Part shown: positions 25,404-33,384 of the stretch, in pieces
How positions within the stretch are numbered: position 1 is the first letter of the stretch
Layout: each line of letters begins with the position of its first letter
Source of the DNA: Gemmatimonadota bacterium
GTDB lineage: Bacteria > Gemmatimonadota > Gemmatimonadetes > Gemmatimonadales > Gemmatimonadaceae
DNA length: 57,704 bases
Direction: 5' to 3'
Assembly (NCBI GenBank): GCA_947462095.1
Contig: CANHNQ010000004.1
Coordinates: 1-57,704, forward strand
Translations under genes and position numbers: made by a program
The notes under the pieces: model-generated
The model's database searches: none
What the model saw: the letters and a program-made list of their open reading frames with translations, nothing else
What the model was told of the DNA's origin: nothing

Positions 25404-27287
25404 CTACGCGGCCTCGATCGCGTCGAGCAGCTGCTGCCGCTGCAACAGCTGCGTGTAGCGCGCGCCAAGGCGCACCAGCTCGTCGTGCGTGCCCTGCTCG
25501 ACGATGCGGCCGTCGTCGAGCACGAGGATGTGGTCTGCTTCGCGGACGGCACTCACCCGGTGTGACGCGATGAGCGCGGTGCGCCCCTGGAGCGCGGTGC
25601 GCAGTTCATGCAGGATGGCCGCCTCGGTGTGCGTGTCGACGGCCGAGAGAGCGTCATCCAGCAGGACGACATGGGGGCCGCGGGCCAGCGCGCGGGCCAG
25701 CGCGGTCCGCTGCTTCTGGCCGCCGGAGAGGTTGATGCCGCGTTCGCCGAGGCGCGTGTCGACGCCGTCGGGGAGTCCGGCGATCGTCTCGCGCAACTGG
25801 GCGATAGCGGCCGCCTGCTCAAGGCGTTCGCGGTCTGGCGCGTCGAGCCCATACCCGATGTTTTCGCCCACGGTCTCGCTGAAGAGCAGGGCTTCCTGCG
25901 GTACATAGCCCAGTTCGGCGCGGAGCACACCGATCGGCAGTTCCCGGATGTCGATGCCATCAAGGAGCACCTGTCCCTCCTGCGGATCGAAGACGCGCGG
26001 GATGAGATCCAGGAGCGCGCTCTTGCCTGACCCGGTCGTTCCCACGATGGCCAACGTGCCCCCCGCCGGAATGCGAAAGGAGACATCGCGCAGGATCCAG
26101 CGCGAGTCGGCCGGAGCCGTGCCGTCGGGGGTGTGCTCGTAGTTCGCATCGCGCGCGGCGCCGTCTTCGCTCACGATCACGGGGCGGGGATACCGGAACG
26201 ACACGTGCCGGAACTCGACACTGCGCCCGCCTTGCCGGGCCGCTGCCGGGCCGACGGCGGCCGCGAGGATGGCGGTGCCGGTGTCCTGCACGGTGATCGG
26301 CACAGCGTCGAGCAGCTCGAGCACGCGAGTCATGGACGCGGCGGCACGCTGGAAGAGGTTTGTCGTCCAACCGAGCGCGATCAGTGGCCACGTGAGCTGG
26401 GTAAGATAGATGCCGAAGGCGACGTAGCCGCCCACGGTGACCTGACCCTGAATGAGCAGTCGCCCACCGACGCCGATGGTGACGGCGCCACCGAGACCGG
26501 CCAAGAGGCCGAATCCGGGATTCATCAGGCCGTTCAGCTTGGCGAGCTGCATGTTGGCGGTAAGGTACTTGTCGCCGAGGGTGACAAACCGTGCGGTTTC
26601 GGCCTGCTCCTGCCGGTAGGCCCGGACTACGCGCACTCCCGAGAGGTTTTCCTGCGCGCGGGTGGTGAGCTGACTGAACTGCGACTGCACGGCCTCGAAC
26701 CGGTCATGCACGAGGCGTCCGAGCCGCATCATGAGGACGGGCAATCCGATCATGGGGAGGAGTGCGACGGCCGTGAGCAGCGGGCTGATGCGGACCATCA
26801 TGATCATGGCGAACAGGCCGCCGAAGACGGTGTTCACGAGGTACATCACGGCCGGTCCGGCGGCCATGCGGACGGCGCTCAGGTCATTCGTGAGCCGGGC
26901 CATCAGATCCCCGGTGCGCCAGCGGGCGTACCAGCTGGCGTCGAGGGTGCTGAGTCGGGCGAAGATATCGTGGCGGAGGTCGGTCTCGATGCGGCGGCTG
27001 ATCGCATTCAGCAGCAGGCGCATCGTGAAGCGTAGCACGCCGCTTGCGATCGCGGCGAGTAGCATCACACCGCCGAGGCGCATCACCGCGCCGCTTGTTG
27101 CGCCGGCGCGGATCGCGTCAACGCCACGCTGCAACAGGGACGGAATGACGCTGGCCAGCAAGGCCGCCACGACGACCGATGACAGCCCGCACGCAACTTG
27201 CCACCGGTATGGGTGGTAGTATGGGAGCAGGCGTCGCAGGGCGCGACGTGCCGGTATCGGCGGCATCATGCGGTCACTTCCGTTCAT
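25404..27287 (-). CDS. ABC exporter (MdlB/MsbA type, fused membrane and ATPase domains)
   Basis: 627 residues. The N-terminal half has six membrane helices (the second intracellular loop region reads RTGDLMARLTNDLSAVRMAAGP, typical of multidrug/lipid half-exporters). The ATPase domain follows: Walker A GTTGSGKSALLD, Q-loop YVPQEALLFSETV, signature LSGGQKQRTALARAL, Walker B HVVLLDDALS, and the switch His in ASHRVSAV. Functional as a homodimer or with another half-transporter not seen here. The ATG at 27287 is used; another at 27269 would drop six residues. The substrate is unknown. Confidence 0.93.
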   Translation of the reverse strand: MNGSDRMMPPIPARRALRRLLPYYHPYRWQVACGLSSVVVAALLASVIPSLLQRGVDAIRAGATSGAVMRLGGVMLLAAIASGVLRFTMRLLLNAISRRIETDLRHDIFARLSTLDASWYARWRTGDLMARLTNDLSAVRMAAGPAVMYLVNTVFGGLFAMIMMVRISPLLTAVALLPMIGLPVLMMRLGRLVHDRFEAVQSQFSQLTTRAQENLSGVRVVRAYRQEQAETARFVTLGDKYLTANMQLAKLNGLMNPGFGLLAGLGGAVTIGVGGRLLIQGQVTVGGYVAFGIYLTQLTWPLIALGWTTNLFQRAAASMTRVLELLDAVPITVQDTGTAILAAAVGPAAARQGGRSVEFRHVSFRYPRPVIVSEDGAARDANYEHTPDGTAPADSRWILRDVSFRIPAGGTLAIVGTTGSGKSALLDLIPRVFDPQEGQVLLDGIDIRELPIGVLRAELGYVPQEALLFSETVGENIGYGLDAPDRERLEQAAAIAQLRETIAGLPDGVDTRLGERGINLSGGQKQRTALARALARGPHVVLLDDALSAVDTHTEAAILHELRTALQGRTALIASHRVSAVREADHILVLDDGRIVEQGTHDELVRLGARYTQLLQRQQLLDAIEAA

Positions 27288-27372
27288 CGTGCTCCGAATG
27301 TCGCACCGCGACGCGTTCGACCGTTGATCATGTCCCGGGCGTGTCCCGCGTCCCTTTCTCAGGAGTATGTGT

Positions 27373-28287
27373 ATGCGTCAATATATTCGGTCCTCACGTC
27401 CCACGATGATGCTGGCCGCGGTGTCGCTGGTGGCGCTGGCCGCCTGTGGCGACAAGGGTGCCGGGAATGCCTCGCTGAACAGCGACAGCACTCTCGGCCG
27501 CGATCTGGCCATGGCGACGGATTCGGCGCAGCCGAAGCTGCAGGACGTTCCGGTCACCCCGCCGCCGAGTCCGGTCGCTCCCGCGGCGGCGCCCACGCCC
27601 ACGCCGCCCACGCCGACGCCGCGTCGCACGTCGTCCGCTCCCAGGCCCTCGGCGCCGTCGAAGACGCCAGCCGTACCCCCTGCGGCAGCACCTGCGGCAG
27701 CACCTGCGTCAGCACCTGCGGCAACGCCCGCGCCAGCCCCGGCACCGATCACGGGGGTCGTGGCCGCTGGCACGTCGTTGCGCTTCGCCGCGAACAACAA
27801 GGTGTGCAGCAACACGGTAACGGTCGGCGAGAAGTTCACGGCGTCGCTGGAGCAGTCGGTGACGGCCACGAACGGCGTCGTGATTCCCGAAGGCGCGACG
27901 GGCACGTTTGAAGTGACCGACGCGAAATCGGCGAAGAATTCGAACGACCAGACGTCGCTGACGGTGAAGCTGGTGTCGGTGACCTATGGTGGTCGCACGT
28001 ATCCACTGGAAGCGACGGTGCAGACGGCGTCGGCGGAGCGCGTGCGCAGCGCCTCAAAGGGTACGGACGCGAAGAAGGTAGCCGGCGGCGCGATTCTGGG
28101 TGCGATTGCGGGGCAGATCATCGGCAAGAACACCAAGGGCACGGTGATCGGCGCGGCGGCCGGTGCGGCGGCCGGGACAGCGGCCGCGGCGGCCACCGCG
28201 AACTTCGACACGTGCATCAATGCGGGCGCAGGCATCAGTGCGACGCTGGATGCGCCGGTGACGGTACGACCGGGGGCGACGCCGTGA
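27373..28287 (+). CDS. Glycine-zipper lipoprotein with Pro/Ala-rich linker
   Basis: 304 residues. Signal with lipobox LAAC (Cys25). Residues about 60-125 are a Pro/Ala/Thr-rich flexible linker, then a beta-rich domain (SLRFAANNKVCSNTVTVGEKFTASLEQSV, VVIPEGATGTFEV), and near the C-terminus a glycine-zipper stretch (GGAILGAIAGQIIGKNTKGTVIGAAAGAAAG) that may insert in a membrane. The ATG at 27373 is chosen because AGGAG at 27361-27365 is 7 bases away; the ATG 6 bp upstream is too close. It is divergent from the ABC exporter and sits upstream of the inverted repeats. Function unknown; cell-envelope location is likely. Confidence 0.83.
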   Translation: MRQYIRSSRPTMMLAAVSLVALAACGDKGAGNASLNSDSTLGRDLAMATDSAQPKLQDVPVTPPPSPVAPAAAPTPTPPTPTPRRTSSAPRPSAPSKTPAVPPAAAPAAAPASAPAATPAPAPAPITGVVAAGTSLRFAANNKVCSNTVTVGEKFTASLEQSVTATNGVVIPEGATGTFEVTDAKSAKNSNDQTSLTVKLVSVTYGGRTYPLEATVQTASAERVRSASKGTDAKKVAGGAILGAIAGQIIGKNTKGTVIGAAAGAAAGTAAAAATANFDTCINAGAGISATLDAPVTVRPGATP

Positions 28288-28298
28288 GTGGTACTGCG

Positions 28299-28462
28299 AA
28301 CGGCGCGAAGAGTAAACGGCGCGAAGAGTAAACGGCGCGAAAATGAACGGCGCGAAGAGTAAACGGCGTGAAAATGAGCGGCGTTCACCTTCGCGCGGTT
28401 CATTCATGGCGCGGTTCATTCATGGCGCCGTTCACTCTTCGCGCTGTTCACTCTTCGCGCCG
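28299..28462. repeat. Inverted pair of five-copy 15-16 bp tandem repeats
   Basis: Left array: units of AACGGCGCGAAGAGTA at 28299-28314, 28315-28330, 28346-28361, with variant units AACGGCGCGAAAATG at 28331-28345 and AACGGCGTGAAAATG at 28362-28376. Spacer 28377-28383. Right array in inverse orientation: 28384-28398, 28399-28414, 28415-28430, 28431-28446, 28447-28462, with units such as TTCACTCTTCGCGCCG. The two arrays are near-complements and can fold into a long imperfect hairpin. It lies between convergent genes (glycine-zipper lipoprotein and gamma-glutamyltransferase), where it may stop or stabilise both transcripts. No spacers or cas genes, so not CRISPR. Confidence 0.9.
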
Positions 28463-28478
28463 TTCGCTGTCCCTCCCC

Positions 28479-30260
28479 TCAGTATCCCACCGCGCCGCCG
28501 CTCCGTCTCGGCTCTGGCACGCCTTCCCATCCGCCGTTCACACGCATGATCGCGTTGATGTTCACCAGCGCGCGCAGCTTCCGCATGGCGTAGCCCATGG
28601 CGTGCAGCGAGTCGAGCACGGCCGGCCGGATGCCGCCGTCCTCGTAGGTGAGGGAATCGGGGAGCGCCTGATGGTGTACGCGCGGGGCGCGCATCGCGTC
28701 GGCGAGCGTCATGTGATGATCGATGACGTTGAGGATCACCTGCGTGGTGCCGGTGATGATCGTCGGGCCGCCGGCCGCGCCGACCACCAGCAGGACGCGC
28801 CCCGACTTGTCGAGCACGATGGTCGGGGACATCGCGCTGAGCATGCGCTTGCCGGGCTGAATGGCGTTCGCCTCGCCCTGCACGAGACCGTACATGTTGG
28901 CGGTTCCGGGCTGCACGGCGAAGTCGTCCATTTCGTCGTTGAGCATGAAGCCGGCACCGCGTACCCAGACGCCCGATCCCCACGAATTGTTGAGCGTGGT
29001 GGTTGTCGAGACGGCGTTGCCCTGCGCGTCGACCACCGCGTAATGCGTCGTGTGCTCCGGCTCGCGCACGGGCTGTGCCATCTTGGGCTCGAGCGTCTTC
29101 GTGGGGGTCGCCCGCGCGTCGTCGATCGTGGCAGCCAGCGACTTCGCGTACGCTTTGCTGGTGAGCTGCTCCATCGGCACCTTCACGAAGGCCGGATCGC
29201 CCAGCTTGCTGTTGCGATCGATGAATGCCCGCTGGAACGCACTGCCGAGGAGATGGAACCACCGCGTGCTGCCGTACGCGGGCATCGTGCCGGACTGCTC
29301 AAGAATGTTGAGCGCTTCCGTCATCGTGACGCCGCCCGACGACGAGGGCGGCATTGCCAGTAGGCGATAGCCGCGGTAGGTGCTTGCGATCGCGTTGCGT
29401 GGCACCGGCGTGTAGGCCTTGAGGTCGGCGCGCGTGATCACACCGCCACCGCGCTGCTGTTCGGCCACCAGCGAGTCGGCGATCCATCCCTCGTAGAACG
29501 CCTTCGCGCCGTTGTCGGCGATCGCCTGTAGCGTGCGTGCCAGATCGGGCTGCACCAGGCGAGCGCCCGCGGGGAGCGCCGTGCCGTTCGGGAAGTACGG
29601 CGTGACCGGGCTGTTGCGCGACACCGTCGCGGCGGCGCGTGCCATCGAACCCGCCAAGGCGGTATCAATCACGAAGCCCTCGCGGGCCAGCGCGATGGCC
29701 GGCTGCATCACGCGCGACAAGGGCATCGTGCCGTACCTCTCGAGCAGGAGGTTCAGCCCGGCCACGGCACCCGGCACGCCGCTCGCGAGATGTCCTTCAA
29801 TGCTGCGATCGGTGACTTTCCCGTTGGCATCGAGGTACATGTTGCGCGTCGCGGCGAGTGGCGCGACTTCGCGATAGTCGATGGCCGCCGAGCGTCCGTC
29901 GGCCATGTGCACGATGGTGTACCCGCCACCGCCGATGTTCCCGGCTTCGGGCCACGTGACGGCGAGGGCGAAGCCGAGGGCGACGGCCGCATCAACGGCG
30001 TTCCCGCCGGCCTTCATGATGTCGGCGGCCGCGGCGCTCGCTTGAGGACTGTTGCTGACCGCCATCGTCTGCGCCGCAAACGTGGAGGACGCGCCGGCGG
30101 TGAGACGCCAGCCGTCGGGAAAGCGCGCTGCCGCACGCGTCGGTTCGGCAGTGCTGGCGGCGGCCGGTGTCGAGCGTGGTGTGCAGGCACCGAACAGGGC
30201 GAGTGCCAGCGGCAGCGCGAGGGCCGACGTGCGTGCGTGGGGAACGGTCATGACGGTCAT
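28479..30260 (-). CDS. ggt: Gamma-glutamyltransferase (glutathione hydrolase)
   Basis: 593 residues, exported. Signal with lipobox LFGAC (Cys26). The enzyme is made as a proenzyme that cuts itself before a Thr; here the motif TTHYAVVD puts the catalytic Thr at residue 404, giving a large and a small subunit of normal sizes. Other conserved text: GGNAVDAAVA, GGGGYTIVHMADGRSAAIDYRE, GVPGAVAGL, and in the small subunit GFMLNDEMDDFAVQPG with the substrate-binding Asp. It breaks gamma-glutamyl bonds of glutathione and related peptides in the periplasm. Minus strand, converging on the inverted repeats. Confidence 0.95.
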   Translation of the reverse strand: MTVMTVPHARTSALALPLALALFGACTPRSTPAAASTAEPTRAAARFPDGWRLTAGASSTFAAQTMAVSNSPQASAAAADIMKAGGNAVDAAVALGFALAVTWPEAGNIGGGGYTIVHMADGRSAAIDYREVAPLAATRNMYLDANGKVTDRSIEGHLASGVPGAVAGLNLLLERYGTMPLSRVMQPAIALAREGFVIDTALAGSMARAAATVSRNSPVTPYFPNGTALPAGARLVQPDLARTLQAIADNGAKAFYEGWIADSLVAEQQRGGGVITRADLKAYTPVPRNAIASTYRGYRLLAMPPSSSGGVTMTEALNILEQSGTMPAYGSTRWFHLLGSAFQRAFIDRNSKLGDPAFVKVPMEQLTSKAYAKSLAATIDDARATPTKTLEPKMAQPVREPEHTTHYAVVDAQGNAVSTTTTLNNSWGSGVWVRGAGFMLNDEMDDFAVQPGTANMYGLVQGEANAIQPGKRMLSAMSPTIVLDKSGRVLLVVGAAGGPTIITGTTQVILNVIDHHMTLADAMRAPRVHHQALPDSLTYEDGGIRPAVLDSLHAMGYAMRKLRALVNINAIMRVNGGWEGVPEPRRSGGAVGY

Positions 30261-30305
30261 GCGTGAATCGTGGAGTCAAGTGACGACGCGGCGGATACCG
30301 ACGCG

Positions 30306-31124
30306 TCAGCGATGTGCGCCGAATCCAAAACGCAGCGATGCGCGGGTGGTGCGGACGCGCCAGGTCCGACCAATCCCATCGGGAAGATCGGTCGTGGCGT
30401 GCCAGCCCATCCCGAATTCCTGCACGAGGGCGATGTGCAGATGGCTGGAGAGCCCGTAGCCAAAACCGGCGCCGAGGGTGCCGGAGAGGTCGTACTGCCC
30501 CTTCGCGGGGCCGAGCGCGATGCCGGCCGCGCCGGTGCTGTCGGCGCGCACGCGCATGTCACGGAACCCGGTCATGCCGCCGGCCGCTTCGAACAGCGTG
30601 TGAAATCCACCGCCGCCGCCGCTGCGGAACTGTCCCATGAGCGACCAGAGCTGTGTCTGCGCATCGCACCCGGTGGTACACGCCGCGGGCAGCGCCGGCG
30701 ACGTGGGCGGCTTGTTGGCCGTGTAGGTCATCGGCGAGAGCCGGAGGTCGACCACCCCGTAGCCTGCCGATACACCGACGGTGGTGGCCTCGTCGAGCGC
30801 CTTTTCGAGGGTGCCGCGCATCTGCCAGCGCGGATCGCTGCCGAACGTCCACGTGGAGCGCGTGGCACCGTCGCTGATGTCCTTCAGGATCACGGCGGCG
30901 GCGCCGCCGGAGAACCACCAGCCAGCGTCGGGCGCACGGGCCGCAGGACGGCCGCGGATCTGTGCCGCGAGCGTGGTGGCCGTGAGGCACAGGATGAGGA
31001 ACATGGCGATCGCACCGCCGCCGAGTGCCGCCGCGCGCCGCCGCGGGCCAGCGCGCCGATCATCAGCGTGGAGGGCTGGTGGTAACACCGCACGTCTCGG
31101 TGACGCGGGTTGCGATTCGCGCAT
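30306..31124 (-). CDS. Hypothetical exported, outer-membrane-like protein
   Basis: 272 residues. An N-terminal positively charged stretch is followed by a hydrophobic signal segment (AIAMFLILCLTATTLAAQ). The rest is rich in Gly, Ser and alternating aromatic strands (GWWFSGGAAAVILKD, GVSAGYGVVDLRLSP, LGAGFGYGLSSHLHIALVQ), which suggests a small beta-barrel; the end is RASLRFGFGAHR. The ATG at 31124 is chosen because AGGAG lies 5 bases upstream; longer readings have no signal. Function unknown. It lies 45 bp upstream of the gamma-glutamyltransferase gene on the same strand and is divergent from MurQ. Confidence 0.7.
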   Translation of the reverse strand: MRESQPASPRRAVLPPALHADDRRAGPRRRAAALGGGAIAMFLILCLTATTLAAQIRGRPAARAPDAGWWFSGGAAAVILKDISDGATRSTWTFGSDPRWQMRGTLEKALDEATTVGVSAGYGVVDLRLSPMTYTANKPPTSPALPAACTTGCDAQTQLWSLMGQFRSGGGGGFHTLFEAAGGMTGFRDMRVRADSTGAAGIALGPAKGQYDLSGTLGAGFGYGLSSHLHIALVQEFGMGWHATTDLPDGIGRTWRVRTTRASLRFGFGAHR

Positions 31125-31246
31125 GGCGACTCCTAAGTTTGACGAGAGCGACGCAGGTGAGACCGCGCCGTCGCTCGTGCTGCCCACATGGTCGGCAGCA
31201 ACCACTGGAACATACCCCGCGCCCCGAGCACAAGACAGCTGAGCGT

Positions 31247-32200
31247 GTGGTGTCCCCTGACCCCGCTTCCGCTCCCGTGCCCGCACCGACACACGATTCC
31301 CGTGTCACGGAACGTCGCAATCCGCGCACCGTGGACATTGACCTGGCGTCGCCGCTCGCGATCGTGGATCTCCTCAGCGTGGAAGATCAGGGCGTCGCCG
31401 ACGCCGTGGCCGCCCAGCGCGAGCCGATCGCGGAATCGATCGCGCTGATCGAAGCGGCGTTCCGCCGTGGCCGACGGCTGCTGTATGTGGGGGCCGGCAC
31501 TTCGGGGCGACTCGGTGTGTTGGACGCCAGCGAGTGCCCGCCCACCTTCGGCACCGACCCGGCCATGGTGGTCGGGATCATCGCCGGCGGCGATCATGCG
31601 CTGCGCAATCCGATCGAAGGCGCGGAAGACGATCCGGTCGCCGGCGCGGCGGTGATGGATGCGCACGCCGTGCAGGCCGGCGATGTGGTGTGTGGGATCG
31701 CGGCCTCGGGCACGACGCCGTTCGTACGCGGGGCGCTCACGCGCGCGCGCGAGCTCGGTGCCCGCACGTTGCTGATCGCGTGCACGGAACCACCGGCCGT
31801 GATGCGTGCGGTTGCGGACATCTGCATGCTCCCGGTGGTCGGTCCCGAAGCGCTCACAGGCTCAACGCGCCTCAAGGCGGGCACGGCCACCAAGCTCGTG
31901 TGCAACATGCTCACCACCGGTGCGATGATCCGCATCGGGAAGAGCTACGGCAACCTCATGGTTGATCTGCGCGCCACGAACGTGAAGCTGCAGGATCGCG
32001 CCGAGCGTATCGTCATGGAGGTCACCGCATTGTCGCGTGACGAAGCCCGGGCGCTGCTGGTGCGGGCCGATGGCCACGTGAAGCTGGCGTTGGTGATGCA
32101 GGCGTTGCACATCGATGCCGACACGGCGCGTTTGCGTCTCGCGGAAGGGCAGGGCGTCGTGCGACGCGTCGTGCCGACCGCACCGCCGCCGGTGGTCTGA
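31247..32200 (+). CDS. murQ: N-acetylmuramic acid 6-phosphate etherase
   Basis: 317 residues. Cleaves the lactyl ether of MurNAc 6-phosphate to GlcNAc 6-phosphate and D-lactate in the cytoplasm. SIS domain with the family motif GAGTSGRLGVLDASECPPTFG, then GDHALRNPIEGAEDD, CGIAASGTTPFV and TKLVCNMLTTGAMIRIGKSYGNLMVDLRATN, all characteristic of MurQ. The start is uncertain: two GTG codons in a row (31247 and 31250) precede a Pro/Ala-rich N-terminus. AnmK starts 2 bp after the stop, so the two are coupled: AnmK makes the MurNAc 6-phosphate used here. Confidence 0.95.
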   Translation: MVSPDPASAPVPAPTHDSRVTERRNPRTVDIDLASPLAIVDLLSVEDQGVADAVAAQREPIAESIALIEAAFRRGRRLLYVGAGTSGRLGVLDASECPPTFGTDPAMVVGIIAGGDHALRNPIEGAEDDPVAGAAVMDAHAVQAGDVVCGIAASGTTPFVRGALTRARELGARTLLIACTEPPAVMRAVADICMLPVVGPEALTGSTRLKAGTATKLVCNMLTTGAMIRIGKSYGNLMVDLRATNVKLQDRAERIVMEVTALSRDEARALLVRADGHVKLALVMQALHIDADTARLRLAEGQGVVRRVVPTAPPPVV

Positions 32201-32202
32201 CG

Positions 32203-33378
32203 TTGTCCGACGTACGCCACGAACGCGGACGCATTCTGGTCGGGCTGATGTCGGGGACGTCGCTCGATGGGATCAGTGCGGCGGTGGCCCGCTTTCGCGA
32301 CCTCCCCGGGGGGCGTGTGCAGTGCGAGCTGCTGGGATTTACGCATCGCGCCTACCAGCACGGCGAGCGCACGCGCCTCGAGCAGGCGATGCAGCTGGGC
32401 ACGGCGCGTGAGTACTGCCGCGTGCAGGCCGACGTGGGCGACTGGATGGCGGATGCTGCGCTGGCCGCGATGGCAGATGCCGGTGTGGCTGCGCACGAGG
32501 TCGCGGCGGTGGCATCGCACGGCCAGACGTTGTGGCATGAGCCGGGGCACAGCACGTGGCAGGTGGGCGATGCCGCGCGGATCGCGGAGCGGACCGGGTG
32601 CGATGTGGTGTCGGATTTCCGATCTCGTGATGTGGCCGCGGGCGGACAAGGCGCGCCGCTCGTCACAATCGCCGACTGCATGTTGTTCGCGCACGACACG
32701 GAGTGGCGCGCGCTGCAGAATATCGGCGGCATCGGGAACGTGACCGTGGTGCCGCCGGCGAACAGCCACGATGCCGGCACGATGGCATCGGTCCGCGCGT
32801 TCGATACCGGCCCCGGCGTCGTGATCATCGACGGGGTGGTACGGGCCTTGTACGATGGCCTGCCGTACGATCGTGACGGCGCGATCGCTGCCGGTGGCCG
32901 GGTGATCGAGTCGGTGGTCGACGCGGCGCTCCGGCATCCGTATTTCGATGCCGCGCCGCCCAAGAGCACCGGGCGCGAACTCTTTTCACGGGCGTATGTG
33001 GCGCAGTTTATTCAGGACTGCGAGTTGGCCGGGGCCGCGCCCGCCGACACGGTCGCGACCGCGACCGCGCTGACGGCGCGTTCGTTGGCCGATCAGTACC
33101 GCCGATTCATCCCCGAGCCGGTGCACGACATCGTGCTGTCCGGGGGTGGTGCGCACAATCCGACGCTCGTCCGTATGGTCGGCGCAGCGATGGCGCATGA
33201 AAACGGGGCGCAGGTGTGTATCTTTGACGGGTTGTATTTCGATGGAGAGGCCAAGGAAGCGGTTGCCTTCGCGCTGCTGGGCTATCTCCACCTCTCGGGC
33301 CGCGCCGGCAATGTGCCCAGCGCAACGGGGGCGCGAGGTCCGCGCATCCTAGGTTCGCTCACTCCAGTCGTCCGTTAG
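32203..33378 (+). CDS. anmK: Anhydro-N-acetylmuramic acid kinase
   Basis: 391 residues. Opens and phosphorylates 1,6-anhydro-MurNAc to MurNAc 6-phosphate. Family motifs: GLMSGTSLDGISAA (nucleotide and catalytic Asp), HGQTLWHEP, FRSRDVAAGGQGAPL, NIGGIGNVT, FDTGPG and LSGGGAHNPTLVRM. The TTG start at 32203 is needed because the first in-frame ATG lies inside the active-site motif; the N-terminus MSDVRHERGRILVGLM fits the family. 2 bp after MurQ and 6 bp before the GH3 gene: a recycling operon. Confidence 0.95.
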   Translation: MSDVRHERGRILVGLMSGTSLDGISAAVARFRDLPGGRVQCELLGFTHRAYQHGERTRLEQAMQLGTAREYCRVQADVGDWMADAALAAMADAGVAAHEVAAVASHGQTLWHEPGHSTWQVGDAARIAERTGCDVVSDFRSRDVAAGGQGAPLVTIADCMLFAHDTEWRALQNIGGIGNVTVVPPANSHDAGTMASVRAFDTGPGVVIIDGVVRALYDGLPYDRDGAIAAGGRVIESVVDAALRHPYFDAAPPKSTGRELFSRAYVAQFIQDCELAGAAPADTVATATALTARSLADQYRRFIPEPVHDIVLSGGGAHNPTLVRMVGAAMAHENGAQVCIFDGLYFDGEAKEAVAFALLGYLHLSGRAGNVPSATGARGPRILGSLTPVVR

Positions 33379-33384
33379 TCGCTC

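Noticed and set aside
28299-28462. CRISPR array
   Set aside because: Units are 15-16 bp, contiguous, without spacers, and occur in both orientations; no cas gene nearby.
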